Below are positions 41,711-50,178 of a stretch of 64,000 nt of DNA, piece after piece (positions within the stretch are counted from its first letter, which is position 1; every line of letters starts with the position of its first letter). The notes under the pieces are model-generated. The model was not told where the DNA came from. It saw nothing but the letters and a program-made list of their open reading frames with translations, and did no database searches. The DNA comes from Zelopaecilomyces penicillatus (Eukaryota > Ascomycota > Sordariomycetes > Hypocreales > Pseudodiploosporaceae). The translations under genes were made by a program, and so were the position numbers. The stretch covers positions 3,546,501-3,610,500 of the forward strand of contig VCCP01000006.1 of assembly GCA_005765155.1 (NCBI GenBank), read 5' to 3'.

Positions 41711-42181
41711 CTCCGTGTGTGATGATTGGCGCTGTGTTTGCGTGTAGGTGAGTGAAATGCGCAGTGGGTAAGGGTTGTCTTCGTAGTGTGGGAAGAAATC
41801 AAGAACTGTGAGCTGAGAGATTCGCTCATATTTGCCACTTCCAAATACATGAATCGCACGGCTTTGCATCTCCTAGACGTCATGTTTCGTGAGGGAATTA
41901 GGAGGTGGTGCGAAGGGAAGCGTTCGGTGTGACTCCAACTCATCTTATCCAGCCCACAGTTATTAATAGTTGAGTTGCATTCACGCTGACACGGTGGGGA
42001 ACCAAAACTGTCTGCGACCAACACGCATATTTTTTTAGTGTTCTTCGTTTAGCTATGGGTCGAATGGCACGCCTGCTAAATTTTGAGCCGAGATTTTCTC
42101 TGCTGCTATCAATCTTTCTCTTTCACCACTTCACTCCACGGCTTCTACTTGCATTGCATACCCATCTTCGTCACAGTTACA
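41711..42181. other. Shared upstream region of paralog 3 and the LysM-WSC gene
   Basis: Divergent promoter interval of 470 bases. No motif beyond a pyrimidine-rich leader before 42181. Confidence 0.5.
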
Positions 42182-42961
42182 ATGAAGCACTCTCTGCTTT
42201 CTCTTTCCGTTTTCGCCTCGGGCTTGTGGCTCTGCGCTGCAAGCCCATATCCTGAGTTGCAATTTGACCCTGATACAACAAAGGATTGCTTTGAATGGTA
42301 CTCCAACAGCGAGGGCCAAACCTGCCAGGAGTTCAGGGATTTCTTCAACGCCACCCCCGAAGAGTTTTTTGAATGGAACCCGTCTGTGGGCATCAAATGC
42401 GACAAGCTCTGGATATTCGCCTCATACTGCATCATGACCAATGAAAAATATCGAAGGTTGACAGCTTCGCGGACAACTACTACTCTCACACCAACCTCCA
42501 CCATCACTGAGACTTCGACTACTTTAGGGCCCTCTCCAACCGTGTGGAACGAGATCGGGTGCTATGCCGATAGACCAACCCGGTCGATTCTAGACAAGCT
42601 TGTCAGTTCGAAAGACGGAGACGCTTCTCTTACGATCGCCAAGTGCCAGGACGCCTGCTACCAATTGAGCCTCCCATTTGCAGGCGTCAAGGCAGGCAAT
42701 GAGTGTTGGTGTAGCGGATCTGTCGCTGGCGAGTGGACGCCAAAGAAGAGCGACTGTAACATGCCATGTGCTGGTGATAGCAAAACAACCTGTGGTGGCA
42801 AGGATTGCCTCAATGTTTTCGAGGCACTCAAGCCCGAGGTCGTGCCAGCACCCAAGATCAGCGCCAGCACTCAAGGAATTACCACTACGACTGATCAGGG
42901 TAGAGTTGTTCAGACAACCCAAGCTGACTCCGGGGCGAGGAGGAACTTCGGTCTGTTCTAG
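42182..42961 (+). CDS. Secreted LysM plus WSC domain protein (259 aa)
   Basis: The ATG at 42182 starts a signal peptide (MKHSLLSLSVFASGLWLCAAS). The frame is open upstream only from a TTG. Residues 36-83 form a LysM-like module (DCFEWYSNSEGQTCQEF, then FFEWNPSVG and CDKLW), of the cysteine-bearing fungal type that binds chitin. A Thr/Ser-rich linker, probably O-glycosylated, covers 95-120. Residues 123-214 are a WSC domain with the usual cysteines (EIGCYADRP, KCQDACYQ, AGNECWCS, CNMPCAGD, TCGG). WSC modules bind polysaccharides such as beta-glucan. No C-terminal membrane helix is seen, so it is likely released. Likely role: wall-polysaccharide binding in self-protection or in interaction with other organisms (inference). 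Confidence 0.85.
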   Translation: MKHSLLSLSVFASGLWLCAASPYPELQFDPDTTKDCFEWYSNSEGQTCQEFRDFFNATPEEFFEWNPSVGIKCDKLWIFASYCIMTNEKYRRLTASRTTTTLTPTSTITETSTTLGPSPTVWNEIGCYADRPTRSILDKLVSSKDGDASLTIAKCQDACYQLSLPFAGVKAGNECWCSGSVAGEWTPKKSDCNMPCAGDSKTTCGGKDCLNVFEALKPEVVPAPKISASTQGITTTTDQGRVVQTTQADSGARRNFGLF

Positions 42962-43788
42962 AACGGACCATCATGCATTTTGTTTACGGCATTTGAGGTT
43001 GTCCAAGTTGTAATTGAACGGTTAAAAAGTCACGCGGGCGTGGCTTTACGCACTGCTCACTGATCAATGAGGGCGATTTTCTTCGTCTGGAAAAGGCAAC
43101 AGGAACAACTGGTTAGATCGACATCCTCATCATATGGTAGATTAATCTTTAGATAGCTCGTCTCTCCCCTCCTTGTCCAATTCCAGCATTCAAAGCATTC
43201 TTCTGTCATGGGTTTTGTAAAAACACACTGCGCCTCACGAGCCACTTTCTTGACATTCATGAGTGGGATGTTGGTGCCAGCTCTCGAGGATTCACCATCC
43301 AGGGTACGGGTTGCCTTGTTGTGAACGGGGATGCTTCCATCCTTTTTCGTTTACTCTGCGTGCCGAGCTTCAAGGCACTCGATAAAAAATATACGGAGAT
43401 GCATTCTGCTTTGAGTGTTCTCGGAAATTGCCATCACAATCATACGGGTCGGCATGTCTGGGGCTACTGGAAGTTTGAACAACCAACAGCATCTTCGGCA
43501 CAATGACAGCAACGTATCAACCAGTCAGTAATATTAGTGGCTTTTTTCACATTTGGCCCCAGTAATTAGTAGTGGACTTTCTGAGCAGGCTAGCCGCTAA
43601 CGTTGCGGCACAGCCCCTGCGCTGACGTTCCGGCTTCATTTTCGGTGCTGTTGGTCGCGAACAAATCATGAGTAATGACGGTCCTGACTCTTGAACATGC
43701 AGACAATTACGCTAGCACGTCCCGGTATGACAGTCACGATGGGAGCCGGCATTTAAACTTGGTGAATTAGCATCGCACAGCAACTCAA
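42962..43788. other. Intergenic with a possible gene remnant
   Basis: A minus-strand frame (open from about 43330 down to a stop at 43057) has a coding-like composition with several cysteines (EECFECWNW, TSCSCC). It lacks a supported start and a recognised family. It may be the last exon of a lost gene. Confidence 0.35.
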
Positions 43789-44681
43789 ATGGCGGTAACC
43801 CATCACCCTGTCCAGCCGGAGCGGCAATACCGGTCTTCTTTCCGTGTCCATCAGGCCGGCCGTTGGGCCGATGCCTACCGGGGCTACTACGTCGGCATTG
43901 GGGGCAGAAACGGCAGACACATCTCACTCGGCCGAGCGAACAATAACTAGAACCCGCTCAGCAAAGCCAACACTGACATTCAGCTGGACAAAAAATATAC
44001 CGTGATTGTCGAAGCCGCCGGGGATAATATCATTGTGTGCTTAAATACGCACAGCGACAGGAAAATCACAGTCAGGAGCAATATTTCCGAGCCGGAGCTG
44101 CAGCGTTCGCGTCTACCAAACCGGCGCAACGTTTGACAACATCCGCATCGCACCAATAGTGTATGGTGGTTTGAGCAAAACATGGTTGGATGGACGATTG
44201 CGGATGGCGGATTCGACGGCAGCAACGGCGTCATGACTGTCCCCAAGTCCGTAGTGCCAAGGCTGTTCTGAACACATCCTTCAAAGACTTTTCCTTTGAC
44301 GTTGACATCACCCTAACTACTGACGGCGGAAACGCAGGCATCATTCTCCGTGCTTCCAACGTCCGCAGCGGTCCTGATAGCTACCAAGTTTATTACGTCG
44401 GCCTTCAACGCAGCCAAGTCACTCTTGGTCGTGCACAAAACAACTGGACAGAGTTGAAGACTGCGAAGATGGATATTCAAGCTAACAAGGTGCATCATAT
44501 ACGTGTAATCGCGTATGGAAGTACACTGATTGTGTATGTAAATGATATGAATCGTCCGCAGATTACTGTGAGTCATGGGACTTTTGCGGCGGGTGTGGTT
44601 GGAGCGCGTGTGTATGAGGCGGGGGCAGTGTATGATAATTTGGAGATTGTGCCACGGCAAAGCTGGGGTATTGTTGTATAA
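43789..44681 (+). pseudogene. Decayed protein with two tandem jelly-roll (LamG/GH-accessory type) domains
   Basis: Two homologous domains lie in tandem. The second (44190-44681) is nearly intact: VLNTSFKDFSFDVDITL, GGNAGIILRASNV, YYVGLQRSQVTLGRAQNNW, VVGARVYEAGAVYDNLEI. The first (about 43800-44160) repeats the pattern (YRGYYVGIGG, ISLGRANNN, then IQLDKKYTVIVEA, and VRVYQTGATFDNIRI) but in shifting frames. It has TAG at 43948-43950 exactly where the second copy has tryptophan, a one-base G-to-A change. Another shift is needed at about 44245 to enter domain 2. Such beta-sandwich modules accompany fungal polysaccharide-active enzymes. No catalytic domain remains visible. It is convergent with the GH71 gene. 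Confidence 0.7.
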
Positions 44682-44858
44682 ACCAAGTATATTCATGGTC
44701 AGTTATTTATTTACATACAAGAATATGTACATTTGCCTTGTTTCCGACTTCAGACTGAGAGAGTAGGCATCCACGGGCATGCTGTTGAATGACGTGATTT
44801 GTTGACATGATCACCAACTCCTGTGTCCCATATCTGAACCGCTCACTATGTATGCCAT

Positions 44859-46385
44859 TTACTTCAGACCAGCGACTTGGAAGTTGTAGAAACAATCGTT
44901 GCTGTTGCCAGCAACATCCACAACACTCGAAGCAGTCATTATCGGATTCCCATTCCGAAGAAGCTGAACCATTTGCGAGCCCGTCCGAATCCCCGGTACC
45001 GATGCATAGTTGAGACCAGGCTGCGCAGTCTTCTCACTAATGACTTTGGACCCGCTCGTCACTCGAATAGACAGCCCAGACGCATTGCTTCCAACGACGA
45101 TGGCATAATTAACTGCATCAATGGCGGAGTTACCATTGCGAGGCTTCTGGCAGGTTGCTGTCTTTAGTAAGGGGCGGTACCACATTGCTCCTGCTGCTTG
45201 GGCATTGTCAGGAGGCACCATTCCGGCTGCATCGCGGTTGTTTTTGTACGCCGAGATGAAGGACTTGACAAGCGGCTGCCACCCATAGTGAGGCCATTTT
45301 TTGGTGTCTGCGTATGCCAAGATTTCTGGAATCAGCCCCTCTGGCCAGTTGTTTCCTATGTAATGGCCCTCTCCAGCGTCGTTCTACGTGTCATTACACG
45401 AAATTAGTATTGCCAGATATTTAGTCAACGAGTCGGAAATAGATTGCTCGCTCACCCAGGTCAAAAACTCGACAAAATCGGGGTTCAGCGACAAAAGCTG
45501 GGTCATTTTCTGAGGTAAGTTGGCCTCTCCGATGCGGTAGTAGTGTTCTCCACAGCATTTTTTGTATTGAAAAGGAGAGAGAGCTTGTTAATATGGCATA
45601 ACTGTCAGCTCAAATGTACGAGAAAAACACAAGACCAATGGGGGACTCACGAGCCATGTAGGTTTTCTTGTTGGCGTGGGCAGCTGTCTGAACAGCATGA
45701 TCGAATGCATCGCTCACATTGCGGGGAGTTTCCGAGCCAGCTGGCCAGGCTGTTTCCCAGTTGAAGACACCGTCTACAACACTGCCCCACGTCTTGAACC
45801 AGTTTGATGGGTTGTAAAATTCAGGTAAACGATCGGTGTTTGGCAAAAAGTAGATTTTTCCTTGAAAGTTGTTTGTCTTCCAAGACTTGAAATCATGAGG
45901 ACCGTAATTCCCGGTGCCGAAGGAGCTCACAACAGGGTAGTTGTTAGGACCGGCCGTCATGTACGACTTGCGGTGAATATAGTCATTCAAAACCGGCGTA
46001 AAGGCATTGATGTCGCCAGTCTGCAAGAAATCCAAGCTGAAGAAGAGCTTGAACCCAGTCATGTCAGCGTGGTTAAAGAGTTGTCGGATTGCGCTCTTGG
46101 ACCAAGATGCTCCAGGTTGGCCGACGTTCAAGGCGAAGGCATCGAAGCCCAAAGCCTGGGCTTGGTCGATGTCAAGCTCAGCATGGCCGCTTCCTTCTGT
46201 GATCCCACCAATCTGGTATTAGAAAGTAGGCATCAGTTTTGTTTCTTTTTAAGCGGGGAAGGGGGCATCTGTGAAGTTGAACTTACCATGTAATGGCAGA
46301 AAACTGACTTTGCAGAGACAAGTTGGCTAGCCCATAAACTGGAAGTTGCCAAGAGGCCTAGCGCGAACTTGAGAGATAGAATCAT
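44859..46385 (-). CDS. Secreted glycoside hydrolase family 71 alpha-1,3-glucanase (437 aa)
   Basis: Degrades alpha-1,3-glucan (mutan/pseudonigeran), a fungal wall polymer. Four exons (plus coordinates): 46287-46385, 45651-46212, 45456-45583, 44859-45383, summing to 438 codons, with introns of 67-74 nt. A signal peptide lies in MILSLKFALGLLATSSLWASQLVSA. Family landmarks: HYMIGGI, GFDAFALNVG, FKLFFSLDF, GKIYFLPNTD, VDGVFNWETAWP, MAPLSPFQYKK across the exon 2/3 junction, DFVEFLTWNDAGEGHYIG across the 3/4 junction. A C-terminal part of about 125 residues has a beta-sandwich look. Complete. Known family members serve in mycoparasitism, wall turnover and spore release. Confidence 0.95.
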
Positions 46386-47754
46386 GACGTGAACAATGTA
46401 GGGTTGGGATATTAAACAACTTGATCAGTTCTGTAAAGGGTCATAGTCATACAGATCAAAAGATGGTTTCAACAACGACAGTCCATGATATTTATACTTG
46501 TGTATTACATTCCAAGTTACGAACAAAGAGGAGCATCATTACTAACTCATGATCCATTGTGTGATCTAAATATACGCTTGCTTGAAGGATTCTTCCCCAT
46601 GCCTCGGAGCTACAAAGGAAGCTACATCAATTCACCATGTGATTCCCCATTCAGGGGTGGTACTCTATACTCCCTGCAGCTTGGTAGGATCTGCAACTTA
46701 TCGCCTTTACCTACCCGTACCCACCATCTTTCCCCAGATTCCATCGCGCCAAAAAGCTTGTTTACCGGGGCCCCCCAAGCTTCAGTCTCAGCCTCAGCAT
46801 GAGACTGTATGGAGAATCGTCATGGCCATTTGCCGAACCAGATTGCCGAATGTGTGTAGTGTGGTGTGGTGGTAACATGGTGTAAGCCAGGGTTGGGGTT
46901 GTGCATCCTTCTGGAAGCTTGTGGGGGGGATGATGAGATGAAGGAGTCGAGAGGTGTTAGTGTGTACGTAAGAGGAATGCAGTGATATGACTTGAGAGAG
47001 ATGCAAGTTTATACGAGTAATTTATCCAGCCGATTCAACGGCGTTCCACTAATTATGGCTTTAACCGTGGCTTCGCTACGGCACTTTGGGCGCTTCCCCA
47101 CATGGAATTGACAGCGGCTGCAGCCTTAGAGTGCCGAGAATCTCGTCGGTCCGACCAGTTTGGTGTCTTGGGTGCCTGGAGTGGGCATCGCGAGGTTGTG
47201 GGTGGTGGTGGTGGTGGTGTTGTTGTTCCATCAATCACCATCTCAGCTGGCCATCGGCACTGATTATACCGACAGGCGAGGCTTATGATAAACGGTCCAT
47301 CTCCCTGGTTATCTCTCTTTCTCAATTCACCAATCTGTATAGTTATCTCAGATTAAAGACACATTCTAACCGAGCATATGGCGCACAGTCCCCTCGGCTA
47401 TCGCTCTCACTCCACCCTGCCGCCGATAACATAACTGTAGATACGGCCACTTCCGATCGAGACAAAGAAAACCCCTCGTGAGCCGCAAACGCAACGCCAT
47501 GGAGATGCATGAAATCTTCAGTCTTGGGTCTGTTTCGGCCGTGATTCGTGCGAGAAACCAGCCCACGGGCCCAGTGCGGGGTATTTCCGCAAGCTACTCT
47601 GTTCATGCCATCCATCCGAACTAATAATTCTCCATGTAATTAATACACCACCATCTCCCCGTTCTTATAAGCCGCTTTCGTCCTCGCACATCCCTCTTTC
47701 TCATCTTTTTTCCAGTGCTTCTCTCTGGCAATAACCCCCTTACATACAGAGAAC
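46386..47754. other. Divergent promoter interval of GH71 and GH31
   Basis: No gene supported. A GGT/GTT triplet tract lies at about 47199-47228. TTATAAG near 47667 and a CT-rich leader at 47690-47715 are plausible core promoter parts of the GH31 gene. Confidence 0.5.
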
Positions 47755-50178
47755 ATGGAGCAGTACGCGTTCCCCAACGACCCTGTCGCAAACCCCGACG
47801 CCATCGTCACTGGCGACAACTTCCGCTTCACCCTCATCGGCGACCATGTCCTGCGGTATGAATGGGCCGCTGACGGCGTTTTCGAGGACCGTCCGTCTAC
47901 GTTCGCCCTGAACCGGCGCTTCCCCACGCCTAAATACGAGGTTCACGATAACGCCGCCAGCGGGGAACTACACATCCGAAACGCTTCATTCCATCTCGCC
48001 TACGACAAGCAGCGCTTCAGTCGCAACGGCCTAAATGTCAGCTTCAGCAGCAAAACGACCCTCTGGGGCGCCGAGTGGCGTTTCGGCGACACCCCAGCTA
48101 ACTTGGGCGGCACAGCAAGGACGCTCGATGAGGTCGATGGCCGCTGCGAGCTGGCGTCGGGTGTTTTGTCGAGATCTGGGTTCGGTGTCGTCGAGGACAG
48201 CGAGTCCATGCTCTTTGACGGCAAGGGGTTTGTTGCGCCGCGAAAATCAGGCGATCGCATTGACGGGTACCTCTTCTTCTACGGCCACGACTACAAAACC
48301 GGCATGAAGGCCTTCTTCGCGATATCAGGGAAACAGCCTCTCCTGCCTCGATGGGCGCTCGGCAACTGGTGGAGTCGGTACTATGCGTACCGGGCCGACG
48401 AGTACCTCGAACTCATGGATAAGTTTACCGAACAGAGCATCCCGCTTTCCGTCGCTGTTATTGACATGGACTGGCACGAGGTCCACGGTGACCATATCCC
48501 CCATGCCGGCTGGACTGGCTACACATGGAACAAGGAGCTATTCCCAGACCCGGTCGCTTTCACCAAGGCTCTGCATGAGCGGAAACTGAAAATCACACTC
48601 AACGACCACCCTCATTCAGGCGTGCATCTCCACGAGGAGCTCTACGAAGAAATGGCCAAGGCGCTGGACCATGATACCTCGACCCGCGCTCCTATCCTGT
48701 TTGATCCCACGTCTCCCAAATTCATGCACGCATACTTCAACTTGCTTCACCGACACCTAGAAAAGGATGGATGTGACTTTTGGTGGATCGATTGGCAGCA
48801 GGGTCCCTTTTCAAGAGTCCCTGGTCTGGATCCTCTGTGGCTGTTGAATCATTTCCACTTCCTCGACAACCAACAGCAGTTTGACGGCCGAGGTCTCATT
48901 TTCTCAAGATTCGCTGGCCCAGGAAGCCATCGCTATCCAGTCGGTTTCTCTGGCGATGCCATCATGACATGGGAATCACTCCAGTTCCAACCAGAGTTCA
49001 CAGCCACGGCGTCCAACATCGGTTACGGCTGGTGGAGTCATGATATTGGCGGCCACATGGGCGGCTACAGAGACGACGAGCTCGCCACTCGTTGGGTCCA
49101 GTTTGGCGTATTCTCCCCCATCATGCGTCTGCATTCTTCCAACAGTCTGTGGTCTTCCAAGGAGCCATGGCTATATCGCCAAGAGTGTGCTGCCGTGATG
49201 AAAAAGTTCATGCAGCTCCGTCACAGGATGTTGCCCTACCTCTACACTATGAATGCGTCTTCCGCATTTGACGATGAGCCCCTTGTGCAGCCGCTCTACT
49301 GGAAGTACCCTTCTCGCGACGAGGCTTATGAAAAGCCCAACCAGTATTACTTTGGCTCTAGCCTTGTTGTTGCTCCGATTGTGCGGCCGCGCAATCAACG
49401 CACAAACTCTGCATCCGTCGACGTCTGGGTGCCTCCTGGTCGCCATGTTGACATTTTCAACGGTATTGTATATGATGGAGACCGACAAATCGCCATGTAT
49501 CGACCGATCGAAGCTATTCCTATTCTCGCCCCCGAGGGAGCTATTATTCCTCTTGATAAGGAGGTTGAACCGATGGAAGGATGCATCAACCCAGCAGGCT
49601 TGGAGGTGTTGGTTGTTGTTGGAAAGGATGGCGCCTTGACTGTGCGAGAGGAAGTAACCGACGATGTCGCTAATTCCGATGCTTCTGGTGATGCTCGTGA
49701 CTCAACTCGCAATATTGATCTGAGCTACACCCAAGCCACGGGAAAATTCAAGTTCGAGACGCACGGAAAGGCGGGCTGGCGTGTAAAGTTCGTCTCCGTC
49801 ATGGAAGTCCCTGCCAACCTCGCTATATCAGTCAACGGTGCCACCCTCTCAGACGTCAAGACAACCATCGAGCAGCATCCCAGGGTACCTGGCCTAACCG
49901 TAGAGTTCCCCGAACTCTCCAAAGACAACAGCTCTGTCGTAATCGACCTCGGGGCTGATCCTCAGCTCAGCGTCATCGACGTAACGGGGCGCGTCAAGGA
50001 TTTCATCTGGGGTTGCCAGATGGAGATGGCTGTCAAGGATCAGATCTGGCAATCGGTCCAGAGTTCACGAGCGGCGGCTGTGAAGATTGGGGAGCTTGTG
50101 AATCTTCGTCTCGATCAGGATCTTGTTGGTCCCATTATAGAGTTTCTAGCGGCGGATAGCCGTACGACAATCGCATAA
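47755..50178 (+). CDS. Glycoside hydrolase family 31 enzyme, alpha-glucosidase/alpha-xylosidase type (807 aa, intronless)
   Basis: Hydrolyses alpha-linked glucose or xylose from oligosaccharide ends. One exon from a clean ATG. An N-terminal beta-sandwich (residues 1-200) is followed by the barrel. The catalytic nucleophile is Asp346 in WWIDWQQG, and the acid/base is Asp401 in FSGDAIMTW. IGYGWWSHDIGGHMGG and FGVFSPIMRLHSS are further family blocks. The C-terminal beta domains end with a long extra tail to 807. There is no signal peptide, so the enzyme is probably cytosolic, unlike secreted fungal maltases. Its lack of introns beside intron-rich neighbours and the WWIDWQQG-type active site, which I associate with bacterial-like GH31 members, make past transfer possible, but this is not shown. 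A maltose-type Zn2Cys6 factor lies 3.3 kb downstream on the same strand. Confidence 0.93.
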   Translation: MEQYAFPNDPVANPDAIVTGDNFRFTLIGDHVLRYEWAADGVFEDRPSTFALNRRFPTPKYEVHDNAASGELHIRNASFHLAYDKQRFSRNGLNVSFSSKTTLWGAEWRFGDTPANLGGTARTLDEVDGRCELASGVLSRSGFGVVEDSESMLFDGKGFVAPRKSGDRIDGYLFFYGHDYKTGMKAFFAISGKQPLLPRWALGNWWSRYYAYRADEYLELMDKFTEQSIPLSVAVIDMDWHEVHGDHIPHAGWTGYTWNKELFPDPVAFTKALHERKLKITLNDHPHSGVHLHEELYEEMAKALDHDTSTRAPILFDPTSPKFMHAYFNLLHRHLEKDGCDFWWIDWQQGPFSRVPGLDPLWLLNHFHFLDNQQQFDGRGLIFSRFAGPGSHRYPVGFSGDAIMTWESLQFQPEFTATASNIGYGWWSHDIGGHMGGYRDDELATRWVQFGVFSPIMRLHSSNSLWSSKEPWLYRQECAAVMKKFMQLRHRMLPYLYTMNASSAFDDEPLVQPLYWKYPSRDEAYEKPNQYYFGSSLVVAPIVRPRNQRTNSASVDVWVPPGRHVDIFNGIVYDGDRQIAMYRPIEAIPILAPEGAIIPLDKEVEPMEGCINPAGLEVLVVVGKDGALTVREEVTDDVANSDASGDARDSTRNIDLSYTQATGKFKFETHGKAGWRVKFVSVMEVPANLAISVNGATLSDVKTTIEQHPRVPGLTVEFPELSKDNSSVVIDLGADPQLSVIDVTGRVKDFIWGCQMEMAVKDQIWQSVQSSRAAAVKIGELVNLRLDQDLVGPIIEFLAADSRTTIA

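Noticed and set aside
43057..43260. Cysteine-containing minus-strand frame as a complete small gene
   Set aside because: The frame extends upstream past its ATG without signal peptide or family motif. At best it is a last exon or remnant.
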